Part shown: positions 7,438 through 14,544 of the stretch, piece after piece
Numbering within the stretch: position 1 is the stretch's first letter
How the letters are laid out: each line of letters opens with the position of its first letter
DNA from: DATJPD01 sp036394195
Lineage (GTDB): Bacteria > Pseudomonadota > Alphaproteobacteria > CACIAM-22H2
NCBI GenBank assembly: GCA_036394195.1
Contig: DASWFO010000307.1
Coordinates: 1-17,174 of the forward strand
Direction: 5' to 3'
DNA: 17,174 nt
Notes under the pieces: model-generated
What the model was told of the DNA's origin: nothing
Database searches by the model: none
What the model saw: only the letters and a program-made list of their open reading frames with translations
Program-made: the position numbers and the translations under genes

Positions 7438-8784
7438 ATGCGTTTGCTCAAGTATAGCCTGGGGCTGGCGGGAGCGATGGCATTGGCCGTGCCGGCTGCC
7501 ATCGAGAGCTCGGGACCAGCCGCCGCGCAGGCCGCCAACGAACAGTTCATTCCCGGCACGGTCTATCGGACCGGCCCCTACGCGCCAAACGGCATTCCGT
7601 TTGCCAACGGCCGCGCGGATTACCTCACGCTGCTGAACAATCGTGACGGCGGCATCAACGGCGTGAAGATCGCGTACGAGGAATGCGACACGGGTTACGC
7701 GACCGATCGCGGCGTCGAATGCTATGAGCGCCTGAAAGGCAAGGGACCGACGGGGGCGGCCTGGTTCTCCCCGCTGTCCACCGGCATCACGTTCGCGCTG
7801 ACCGATAAGGTACCCAGCGACAAGGTGCCACTCTTGACCCAGGCCTATGGCCGGTCGGATTCGGTCGATGGAAGCGTCTTCCAATGGAACTTCCCGCTGA
7901 CCGGGACCTACTGGGACGGCGCCGATATCCTCATCCAGCACGTCGCCAAGCTCTCGGGTGGCTTCGATAAGCTGAAGGGGAAGCGGATCGCGCTCGTCTA
8001 TCACGACTCGCCATACGGCAAGGAGCCGATTCCGGTGCTCGAAGCTGAAGCAAAAAAATACGGCTTCACCTTCGATGCGCTGCCGGTGTCGGCGACGGCA
8101 CTCGTCGAGCAGAAATCGATCTGGCTGCAAATCCGCCAGAACCGGCCGGATTGGGTGTTCCTGTGGGGCTGGGGCGTCATGAACTCCACGGCGGTGAAGG
8201 AAGCCGCCTCGGTCAATTACCCGCGCGAGAAAATGTACGGCGTATGGTGGTCGGGTGCGGAGCCCGACGTCGTGCCCGCCGGCGAGGGCGCCAAGGGCTA
8301 CAACTCCCTGGCGTTGCATGCGCCGGGAACGAGCTTCAAGGTCCACGAGGACGTCTTCAAGTTCGTCTATGACAAGAGCCAGGGCATGGCCAAGCGCGAG
8401 GAGGTTGGCGAGGTTCTGTACAACCGCGGCCTCATCGACGCGATGCTCGGCACCGAAGCGATCCGCACGGCGATGGCGCGATTCGGCAACAAGCCGATGA
8501 CCGGCGAGCAGATCCGCTGGGGCTTCGAGAATCTGAAGGTGACCGCCGATCGCCTGAAGCAACTCGGCTTCGAAGGCCTGGCGCGGCCGATCGCGGTCTC
8601 GTGCAGCGACCACTCGGGGATGCACGAGGCGCGCATCCAGCAATGGGACGGCAAAAAGTGGAGCTTCACGTCCGAGTGGATTCAGGCCGACCAGAAGTTC
8701 CTCGGCCCGATGATCAAGGAGTCCGCGGCCAAATACGCCAAGGACAAGAACATCACGCCGGTCGATTGCGGCAAGACGTCTTAG
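7438..8784 (+). CDS. periplasmic substrate-binding protein of the HAAT ABC importer
   Basis: A 448-residue LivK-like (type I periplasmic fold) binding protein that would capture the substrate and deliver it to LivH/LivM. The N-terminus is a Sec signal: MRLLKY, a hydrophobic core, then AAAQA with cleavage expected after A32. A close cysteine pair (C83, C95) fits the early disulfide seen in many LivK relatives. A second pair, C389 and C444, may form another disulfide. It is longer than E. coli LivK, as is common for HAAT proteins that bind non-amino-acid ligands such as amides or aromatic acids. GGAGG lies about 8 bases before the ATG. The gene stands apart from livGHM, separated by the reverse Rieske/RraA pair, so it probably has its own promoter; a hairpin follows it. 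Confidence 0.92.
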   Translation: MRLLKYSLGLAGAMALAVPAAIESSGPAAAQAANEQFIPGTVYRTGPYAPNGIPFANGRADYLTLLNNRDGGINGVKIAYEECDTGYATDRGVECYERLKGKGPTGAAWFSPLSTGITFALTDKVPSDKVPLLTQAYGRSDSVDGSVFQWNFPLTGTYWDGADILIQHVAKLSGGFDKLKGKRIALVYHDSPYGKEPIPVLEAEAKKYGFTFDALPVSATALVEQKSIWLQIRQNRPDWVFLWGWGVMNSTAVKEAASVNYPREKMYGVWWSGAEPDVVPAGEGAKGYNSLALHAPGTSFKVHEDVFKFVYDKSQGMAKREEVGEVLYNRGLIDAMLGTEAIRTAMARFGNKPMTGEQIRWGFENLKVTADRLKQLGFEGLARPIAVSCSDHSGMHEARIQQWDGKKWSFTSEWIQADQKFLGPMIKESAAKYAKDKNITPVDCGKTS

Positions 8785-8795
8785 CCGAACGACAC

Positions 8796-8833
8796 GCGAG
8801 GGCAGGCCGCAAGACCTGCCCTCGCCTTCTTTC
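8796..8833 (+). terminator. rho-independent terminator or attenuator after the binding-protein gene
   Basis: A perfect 11-base GC-rich stem pairs 8796-8806 (GCGAGGGCAGG) with 8815-8825 (CCTGCCCTCGC) over the 8-base loop CCGCAAGA. It is followed by the T-rich CTTCTTTC. It starts 12 bases after the stop codon. The T tract is broken, so read-through to livF is likely. Partial termination would leave more binding protein than ATPase, and the hairpin would also protect the upstream message from 3' decay. Confidence 0.7.
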
Positions 8834-8851
8834 AGAGCGATCGCGACCTGA

Positions 8852-9688
8852 ATGAACGAAGCTGCCCGTTCTCCGGCACCGGCAACCGCCGCGCTGCTCG
8901 ATGTCCGCAACATCGAGGTCATCTATAACCACGTCATCCTGGTGCTGAAGGGCGTCAGCCTGCAGGTGTCGCAGGGCGGCATCGTCACGCTGCTGGGCGC
9001 CAACGGGGCCGGCAAGACCACGACGCTCAAGGCCATTTCCAGCCTGCTGCGCGCCGAGCGCGGCGAGGTGACCAAGGGCTCGATCGTCTACGGCGGCGAG
9101 CGCGTCGACCGGCTGACTCCGGCCGACCTCGTGCGTCGCGGCGTGATCCTGGTCATGGAGGGTCGCCATTGCTTCGGCCACCTGACGGTGGAGGAGAACC
9201 TCCTGACCGGAGCATTCTCGCGGAGGGACGGCCGGGCCGCGATCGCCCGCGACCTCGAGCTGGTCTACGGCTACTTCCCGCGGCTGAAGGAGCGGCGCAA
9301 ATCGCAGTCCGGCTACACTTCGGGCGGCGAGCAGCAGATGACCGCAATCGGCCGCGCGCTGATGAGCCGCCCGCGCATGATCCTGCTGGATGAGCCGTCG
9401 ATGGGGCTGGCGCCGCAGCTGGTCGAGGAGATTTTCGAGATCGTCGTCCGGCTCAACCAGGAGCAAGGTGTGTCGCTGCTGCTGGCGGAGCAGAACACCA
9501 ACATGGCGCTCCGGTTCGCGCATTACGGCTATATCCTCGAGAACGGCCGGGTGGTGCTCGACGGCCGCGCCGAGGAACTCCGCCAGAACGAGGACGTGAA
9601 GGAGTTCTATCTCGGCCTGTCGACCGCCGGGCGCAAGAGCTACCGCGACGTCAAGCACTACAAGCGCCGCAAGCGCTGGCTCGCTTAA
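8852..9688 (+). CDS. livF: LivF-type ABC transporter ATP-binding protein
   Basis: A 278-residue ATPase, the partner of LivG. Walker A is GANGAGKTT (49-57), the signature SGGEQ is at 157-161, Walker B is MILLDEP with D180-E181, and the switch region is LLLAEQNTNMAL, with Gln in the usual LivF fashion. LivF is normally about 235-240 residues. Here there is an N-terminal extension of about 14 residues rich in Ala and Pro, and a basic C-terminal tail after YLGLS (GRKSYRDVKHYKRRKRWLA). The start at 8852 has only a weak ribosome site, which with the upstream hairpin suggests lower output than the binding protein. The PaaK-like gene follows after 38 bases in the same direction. Confidence 0.93.
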   Translation: MNEAARSPAPATAALLDVRNIEVIYNHVILVLKGVSLQVSQGGIVTLLGANGAGKTTTLKAISSLLRAERGEVTKGSIVYGGERVDRLTPADLVRRGVILVMEGRHCFGHLTVEENLLTGAFSRRDGRAAIARDLELVYGYFPRLKERRKSQSGYTSGGEQQMTAIGRALMSRPRMILLDEPSMGLAPQLVEEIFEIVVRLNQEQGVSLLLAEQNTNMALRFAHYGYILENGRVVLDGRAEELRQNEDVKEFYLGLSTAGRKSYRDVKHYKRRKRWLA

Positions 9689-9726
9689 CGCTGGACTCCC
9701 ACGGTCGCGGGGGTGACGATGCGCCC

Positions 9727-10995
9727 ATGAACGATTCGCCCGACTATCCCGATTTTTTCGACGAGCTTGAGACCCGCGACCCTGAAGTGCGCGACGAGGC
9801 GCAGTTCAATGCGTTGGCCGAGCAGCTGGCCAATGCCAAGGCAAACGCGCCGGCTTTTGCCGAAAGCCTCGCTGACGTCGATCCCACGTCCGTGCATGGC
9901 CGCGCCGCCTTGGCCAAACTGCCGATCGTCCGCAAATCGGAGCTGATCGAGCGTCAGAAGCGGCAGGTCGAGGAGCGCGATCCCTTCGGCGGCCTGACCG
10001 CGATCAAGACCGGCCGCCTCGCCCGCATCTTCGCCTCGCCCGGCCCGATCTACGATCCGGAAGCGATGCGGCCCGATTACTGGCGGCTGGCGCGCGCCCT
10101 CTATGCCGCGGGACTCCGCCGCGGCAACATCGTCCATAACAGCTTCTCGTATCACCTCACACCGGCAGGCTCGATGCTGGAATCGGGTGCGCACGCGCTG
10201 GGCTGCCCGGTCATCTCCGCGGGCGTCGGCAACACCGAGCTGCAGGTCCGCACCATCGCCGACGTGAAGCCGAAATACTATGTCGGCACGCCGTCCTTCC
10301 TGAAAATCCTGCTGGAGAAGGCGCGCGAGCTCGGCGTCGACATCAAGTGCCTTGAACGTGCCCTCGTCTCCGGCGAGGCCCTGCCGGCCAGCCTGCGCGA
10401 CGAGATCAAGCAGCAGGGCGTCGAGGTCCGGCAATGCTACGCGACCGCCGATCTCGGCTTGATCGCGTATGAATCGCTCGGCGGCGACGGGCTGATCGTC
10501 GACGAATGGCTGATCGTGGAAATCGTTCGCCCGGGCACCGGCGATCCGGTAGCCGACGGCGAGGTCGGCGAGGTCGTCGTGACCACGCTCAACCCCGACT
10601 ATCCGCTGATCCGCTTCGCCACCGGCGACCTCTCCGCCGTTATGGCCGGGACGAGCCCATGCGGGCGAACCAATATCCGGCTCAAGGGCTGGATGGGGCG
10701 CGCCGACCAGACCACGAAAGTTCGAGGGATGTTCGTCCATCCCGGACAGGTCGGCGAGATCGCCAGGCGGCACAAGGACATCCGCCGCTATCGGCTGGTG
10801 GTCAGCCGGGTCAAGGACAACGACGCGATGACCTTCAAATGCGAGCTCGAAGGGGCGGGCAGCGAGGCGCTCGCGGGCAAGATCGGCGACAGCATGCAGG
10901 CGATCACGAAAATGCGCGGCGACGTCGAGTTCGTGAAGCCCGGCACCCTGCCCAACGACGGCAAGGTGATCGAGGACACGCGGCCGGTCAGCTAG
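9727..10995 (+). CDS. PaaK-like phenylacetate-CoA ligase family protein, P-loop diverged
   Basis: A 422-residue protein of the phenylacetate-CoA ligase branch of the ANL superfamily, close to the usual ~430. The family pattern is clear in YATADLG (from Y238), corresponding to the Y-G-x-x-E motif; RFATGDLS (D301), the R-T-x-D-L region; and KVRGMFVHPGQV of the C-terminal lid. The lid's final segment contains a candidate Lys in PNDGKVIED. At 101-112, where the SSGTTGKP phosphate loop should be, the sequence is IFASPGPIYDPE. Either ATP binding is altered or the enzyme does something other than standard adenylation. It is the last gene of the transporter cluster, 38 bases after livF. The ATG at 9727 is preferred, with a G-rich stretch upstream. 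Its stop abuts the stop of the opposing DUF3303 gene. Confidence 0.85.
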   Translation: MNDSPDYPDFFDELETRDPEVRDEAQFNALAEQLANAKANAPAFAESLADVDPTSVHGRAALAKLPIVRKSELIERQKRQVEERDPFGGLTAIKTGRLARIFASPGPIYDPEAMRPDYWRLARALYAAGLRRGNIVHNSFSYHLTPAGSMLESGAHALGCPVISAGVGNTELQVRTIADVKPKYYVGTPSFLKILLEKARELGVDIKCLERALVSGEALPASLRDEIKQQGVEVRQCYATADLGLIAYESLGGDGLIVDEWLIVEIVRPGTGDPVADGEVGEVVVTTLNPDYPLIRFATGDLSAVMAGTSPCGRTNIRLKGWMGRADQTTKVRGMFVHPGQVGEIARRHKDIRRYRLVVSRVKDNDAMTFKCELEGAGSEALAGKIGDSMQAITKMRGDVEFVKPGTLPNDGKVIEDTRPVS

Positions 10996-11256
10996 TCAGA
11001 GCCGCGCCGCCAGCGCCTTGGCTTTGTCGCTCGGCACGAACTCGAACTCGATGAGATCCGTCCACTTGTCGGCCCACCGCTGCAGGAGGCCCGCGTCCTC
11101 GCATTCCATCGGCTGGAAGCAGCGGCTGAGATCCTCCTGGATCCAGCTGTCGACGTAGGTCAACCCGTCGGGAAGCATCCGTCCCTTGTCGCGGAACCGC
11201 TGGTACACGGACTTAGCGTCACCCCCTCGATAGGTCTCGATGACCATGAACAGCAT
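10996..11256 (-). CDS. DUF3303-type small protein
   Basis: An 86-residue protein starting MLFMVIETYRGGDAKSVYQR and containing GRMLPDGLTYVDSWI, DLSRCFQPMECED and a Trp-rich end (RWADKWTDLIEFEFVP). This is how I remember DUF3303 proteins, small dimeric-alpha/beta-barrel-like proteins without a known activity. There is no signal peptide or membrane segment. A GAGAG ribosome site precedes the ATG. It follows the nitrilase-like gene by 9 bases, so the two form an operon. Its stop is directly next to the stop of the PaaK-like gene on the other strand. Confidence 0.8.
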   Translation of the reverse strand: MLFMVIETYRGGDAKSVYQRFRDKGRMLPDGLTYVDSWIQEDLSRCFQPMECEDAGLLQRWADKWTDLIEFEFVPSDKAKALAARL

Positions 11257-11265
11257 GGCTGTCTC

Positions 11266-12069
11266 TCACAGTACTTTGTGCTGCATCACCGGGATGTTCT
11301 GGCGCACCTCGCGCTGATAGCCGAAATCGAGCCGGGCGGTGACGAAGCCCGGCTTGTCCTGCGCCATCGCGATCACGTGGCCCCACGGGTTGCAGACGAG
11401 GCTGTGCCCGTAGCTGGTGCGGGTGCCGTTGGCGTAGCTGCCGCACTGTGCCGCCGCGAGCACGTAGGTTTCGGTCTCGATCGCGCGCGCGCGCAGCAGC
11501 ACTTCCCAATGGTCCTTGCCGGTCTGCAACGTGAACGCCGCCGGGACCATGATGATCTCCGCCCCCTTCTTCGCCAGCGCCTGGTAGAGCTCGGGGAAGC
11601 GCACGTCGTAGCAGATGGAGGCGCCGATCTCATGGCCTTCGGCTTGGTAGGTCACGACCTCGGTGCCGCGGCTGAACGTCGCCGATTCGCGATATTCCTT
11701 GCCGTCGGGCGTCACGACGTCGAAGAGATGGATCTTGCGGTAGCGCGCCAGCTCCGTGCCGTCGCGGCCGAACACGCAGGTCGTGTTGTAGATCTTGTCG
11801 GCGTCGGCCTCGAGCAGGCTGCCGCCATGAAGGACGATGCGGTTCCTCGCCGCAAGGTCGCGCAGCAAGGTCCAGGCTTCGCCGCCCGGCAGCTTCTCGG
11901 CAGCGCGTTTCTTGGCGTCGAGGCTTTCGCTGAGGCAGGTGAACATCTCCGGCAGCACGATGAGGTCGGGCCGGTCCTCGGCGATCGCCGCCTCGATCAG
12001 GCGCTGGGCCTGGGCGAGATTGGCCGCCTTGTTCTCCTGCGAGTTCATCTGGATGAGCGAGACTTTCAT
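11266..12069 (-). CDS. nitrilase-superfamily amidase (Nit1/omega-amidase-like)
   Basis: A 267-residue cytoplasmic C-N hydrolase. The triad is clear: E41 in LPEMF, K112 in RKIHLFD and C153 in CYDVRFPELY, with the accessory E128 in KEYRES. The combination of YRKIHLFDV, an RES motif and CYDxRFPEL is typical of the Nit1/Nit2 branch. That branch covers deaminated-glutathione amidase and omega-amidase, which remove the amide from alpha-keto side products in metabolite repair. A classical nitrile hydrolase is less likely. GGAGAG lies a few bases before the ATG. It is the first gene of a two-gene operon with the DUF3303 protein and diverges from ccmA over 71 bases. Confidence 0.88.
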   Translation of the reverse strand: MKVSLIQMNSQENKAANLAQAQRLIEAAIAEDRPDLIVLPEMFTCLSESLDAKKRAAEKLPGGEAWTLLRDLAARNRIVLHGGSLLEADADKIYNTTCVFGRDGTELARYRKIHLFDVVTPDGKEYRESATFSRGTEVVTYQAEGHEIGASICYDVRFPELYQALAKKGAEIIMVPAAFTLQTGKDHWEVLLRARAIETETYVLAAAQCGSYANGTRTSYGHSLVCNPWGHVIAMAQDKPGFVTARLDFGYQREVRQNIPVMQHKVL

Positions 12070-12107
12070 GGCTCTCCTGCACCGCGGCGAAAGCGAGATC
12101 GCAGTGG

Positions 12108-12124
12108 ACGCAACCCCCTTGCGT
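12108..12124. promoter_or_regulatory. inverted repeat in the amidase-ccmA divergent spacer
   Basis: ACGCAA (12108-12113) and TTGCGT (12119-12124) form a perfect 6-base dyad around CCCCC. They lie 17 bases before the ccmA ATG, in the 71-base spacer that must carry promoters for both the amidase operon and ccmABCDEFG. The position suits an operator or a leader hairpin. I cannot assign a regulator. Confidence 0.3.
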
Positions 12125-12140
12125 GAGTCAATAGGGTGAG

Positions 12141-12779
12141 ATGCACGATGATACCGCGCGTTTGACGGCCAGCGGCCTGGTATGCGATCGCGGCGAGCGC
12201 CGGGTGTTCGCCGGGGTCGAGGTCAGGGTCGGCCGCGGCGAGGTTCTGGCCGTGGTCGGCCCGAACGGCGCCGGCAAGTCGAGCCTGCTGCGGCTCCTGG
12301 CCGGGCTGCTGCCGCCCGCTGCCGGCACCGTGGCATGGGAGGGCCAGCCGGTCACCGATGATCCGGACGCGCATCGCGCCCGGCTCCATTATGTCGGCCA
12401 TCTCGATGCGCTGAAGCCGGCGCTGACGCCAGCGGAGACGCTGCGCTTCCAGGCCGAGCTGCATGGCCAGAGCCTGAGCCCCGCCGCGATCACCGACGCC
12501 CTGGAGACGTTCGGGCTCGCCGCCCTGGCCCATCTTCCCGCCCGTTTCCTGTCGCAAGGCCAGCGCCGGCGCGCGGCACTGGCCCGCCTGGTCGCCACCT
12601 CGGCGCCGCTGTGGCTCCTCGACGAGCCGACGCTCGGTCTCGACGCGGACTCCGTCGCGCGCCTGGAACATGCGCTGGAACGCCATCGCGGCGCCGGCGG
12701 GCTGGCCGTCGTGGCGACGCATGGCGGGCTCGATCTCGGCGCGCATGCGACCCTCGACCTTGGAGCCGGCGCGTCATGA
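12141..12779 (+). CDS. ccmA: heme exporter ATP-binding protein CcmA
   Basis: A 212-residue ABC ATPase, the usual CcmA length. Walker A is GPNGAGKSS at 40-48, the signature is LSQGQRRRAALARL from 137 (the CcmA form of LSGGQ), and Walker B is LWLLDEPTLGLD with D161-E162. In System I cytochrome c biogenesis, CcmA drives the CcmABCD complex that releases heme-loaded CcmE from CcmC. AGGGTGAG precedes the ATG. The stop overlaps ccmB by 4 bases. It heads a tightly packed ccm operon. Confidence 0.95.
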   Translation: MHDDTARLTASGLVCDRGERRVFAGVEVRVGRGEVLAVVGPNGAGKSSLLRLLAGLLPPAAGTVAWEGQPVTDDPDAHRARLHYVGHLDALKPALTPAETLRFQAELHGQSLSPAAITDALETFGLAALAHLPARFLSQGQRRRAALARLVATSAPLWLLDEPTLGLDADSVARLEHALERHRGAGGLAVVATHGGLDLGAHATLDLGAGAS

Positions 12780-13441
12780 ATGCCGTCGCCGCGATGCTGC
12801 GCCGCGATCTTCGCCTGGCCTGGCGCAGTCCGGGCGACAGCGCCAATGTCGTGCTGTTCTTCGTGCTGGGCGTGGTGCTGTTTCCGTTCGGCGTCGGACC
12901 TGGTGCCGAAATCCTGGCCCGCATCTCGGTCGGCGTGATTTGGGTGATGGCGCTGCTGGCGGCGTTGCTGTCGCTCGACCGGCTGTTCCGCGAGGACGCC
13001 GAAGACGGCAGCCTGGATCTCCTGGCGCTGTCGCCGGCCCCGCTCGAGTTCCTGGTGCTGGGCAAGGTGCTGGCGCATTGGCTGGTCACCGGCATCCCGC
13101 TGATCGTCGCCTCGCCGCTGCTGGCGCTGTTCATGCAGCTGCCGGCCGCAGCCTATCCGGTGTTGCTCCTGGCCCTGCTCCTCGGCACGCCGACGCTCAG
13201 CCTGATCGGCGCGATCGGCGCCGGCCTGACCCTGGGCACACGGCGCGGCGGCGTGCTGGTGGCGCTGCTGGTGCTGCCGCTCTACATTCCGGTCCTGATC
13301 TTCGGCGTCTCCGCGGTCGAAGCCGCGACCGCCGGGCTTGCGGTGCGGCCGCATCTGCTGCTGCTGGGTGGCCTCCTGGCGCTGTTCGTGCCGCTGTCGC
13401 CGATCGCGACGGCGGCAGCGCTGCGCCAGGCCCTCCACTAG
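12776..13441 (+). CDS. ccmB: heme exporter membrane subunit CcmB
   Basis: A 221-residue polytopic membrane protein with about six hydrophobic spans. It begins MNAVAAMLRRDLRLAWRSP, a basic cytoplasmic N-terminus typical of CcmB, and contains FREDAEDGSLDLLALSPAPL, the conserved loop after the second span. It forms the membrane part of the CcmAB transporter. The ATG at 12776 overlaps the ccmA stop (ATGA). The same frame is open further upstream, but that stretch lies inside ccmA and is not credible as coding. About 100 bases separate it from the preferred ccmC start. Confidence 0.95.
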   Translation: MNAVAAMLRRDLRLAWRSPGDSANVVLFFVLGVVLFPFGVGPGAEILARISVGVIWVMALLAALLSLDRLFREDAEDGSLDLLALSPAPLEFLVLGKVLAHWLVTGIPLIVASPLLALFMQLPAAAYPVLLLALLLGTPTLSLIGAIGAGLTLGTRRGGVLVALLVLPLYIPVLIFGVSAVEAATAGLAVRPHLLLLGGLLALFVPLSPIATAAALRQALH

Positions 13442-13541
13442 CTCGGAATAACCCGCGCATCCAATGGTTTATGGGTGGTCGGCCCAGCGCCCAAAAGGCG
13501 TGGAAATGGCGCGGCGAAGGGGCTACATCCTAGGTCGAGCC

Positions 13542-14291
13542 ATGCATCGTTACGCCAATCCTGCCCGCTTCCAGCGGCTCGCCCGCGCCATCTTCCCCTG
13601 GACCACGGGCCTGACCGTGCTTTGCCTCGGCGGCGGATTGTGGTTCGCGCTCGTCCAATCGCCGCCCGACTATCAGCAGGGCGAGACGGTGCGGATCATG
13701 TACATTCACGTGCCCGCGGCGTGGATGGCGATGTTCTCGTACACCTGTATCGCGGCCGCCTCCGCCGCGCTCCTGGTGTGGAAGCACCCGCTGGCCGAGC
13801 TCGCGGCGCGGGCCATGGCGCCGATCGGCGCCAGCTTCACCGCGTTGTGCCTGATCACCGGCTCGCTCTGGGGCGAGCCGATGTGGGGCACGTGGTGGGT
13901 GTGGGACGCGCGGCTCACTTCGGTGCTGATCCTGTTCTTCCTCTATCTCGGCCAGATCGCGCTGTTCAACGCATTCGACGATCCGACGCGCGGCGGCCGC
14001 GCGGCGGCGATCCTGGCGCTGGTCGGCGTGATCAACGTGCCGATCATCAAATTCTCGGTCGATTGGTGGAACACGCTGCACCAGCCCGCCTCCGTCCTGC
14101 GGATGAGCGGCCCGACCATCGACCCGTCGATGCTGCTGCCGCTGCTGCTGATGGCCTTCGGCTTCACGTTCTACTTCGTGAGCCTGACCTTGCTGCGCAT
14201 CCGCAGCGAGATCCTGGCGCGCCGGCTCAGGGCGCTGCAGTTCGCGCAAGGCTCGGCCGAGCCGGCGGGCGCCAGGCGGGTATCGGCATGA
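13542..14291 (+). CDS. ccmC: heme lyase/transfer protein CcmC
   Basis: A 249-residue six-span membrane protein that presents periplasmic heme to CcmE. The heme-handling WWD domain is WGTWWVWD at 115-122, and the two axial His candidates are H56 in YIHVPAAW and H180 in WWNTLHQ. I prefer ATG 13542 (MHRYANPARF, with AGGT before it) because CcmC proteins usually begin near this point. In-frame ATGs at 13506 and 13464 would add 12 or 26 basic residues; 13506 also has an AAGG site, so it is a real alternative. The stop overlaps ccmD by 4 bases. Confidence 0.93.
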   Translation: MHRYANPARFQRLARAIFPWTTGLTVLCLGGGLWFALVQSPPDYQQGETVRIMYIHVPAAWMAMFSYTCIAAASAALLVWKHPLAELAARAMAPIGASFTALCLITGSLWGEPMWGTWWVWDARLTSVLILFFLYLGQIALFNAFDDPTRGGRAAAILALVGVINVPIIKFSVDWWNTLHQPASVLRMSGPTIDPSMLLPLLLMAFGFTFYFVSLTLLRIRSEILARRLRALQFAQGSAEPAGARRVSA

Positions 14292-14458
14292 GCGACTTCT
14301 TCGCCATGGGCGGCTATGCCGCGTATGTGTGGCCGGCCTATGGCATCACCGCGGCGGTGCTGATCGGCTTGTGGATTGCGAGCGTGCGCAGCCTGAAGTC
14401 CCGGGAAGCCGAGGTCGAGGCGGCGGAGGCCGGACAGCCGCGGCGCGGCGACCGATGA
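14288..14458 (+). CDS. ccmD: heme exporter small subunit CcmD
   Basis: A 56-residue protein with one membrane span. It begins MSDFFAMGGYAAYVWPAYG, the well-known CcmD opening with GGYAxYVWPAY, followed by a hydrophobic helix and a charged cytoplasmic tail rich in Glu and Arg. CcmD associates with CcmABC and is needed to release holo-CcmE. It overlaps ccmC at its start and a 29-codon ORF at its stop (ATGA both times). Confidence 0.93.
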   Translation: MSDFFAMGGYAAYVWPAYGITAAVLIGLWIASVRSLKSREAEVEAAEAGQPRRGDR

Positions 14459-14544
14459 CCCGGCCTTCGCTGAAGCTACGGCGGGTTGATGAGCTCCGGC
14501 CCAGGGTCGATCCGCGAAAGCCCCAGAGGGGCGACGGCGGATGA
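14455..14544 (+). other. 29-codon ORF in the ccmD-ccmE spacer, repeat-like
   Basis: ATG 14455 overlaps the ccmD stop, and the TGA at 14542-14544 overlaps the ccmE ATG at 14541, so the frame is translationally linked on both sides. It encodes a short basic peptide (MTRPSLKLRRVDELRPR…) with no membrane span and no resemblance to any Ccm protein I know. The PSLKLRR stretch, RRSFSEG on the other strand, looks like translations of dispersed intergenic repeats in alphaproteobacteria, so a repeat insertion that kept the frame is my preferred reading. A real peptide cannot be excluded. Confidence 0.35.

Noticed and set aside
7432..8922. 496-codon open frame on the minus strand opposite the binding protein
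   Set aside because: Its composition (repeated Arg, His, Asp, Leu) is the usual mirror of a high-GC gene. The forward gene has a signal peptide, a good ribosome site and clear family features.
12611..12775. Upstream extension of the ccmB frame
   Set aside because: It lies wholly inside ccmA in another frame; the ATG at 12776 overlapping the ccmA stop is the natural CcmB start.
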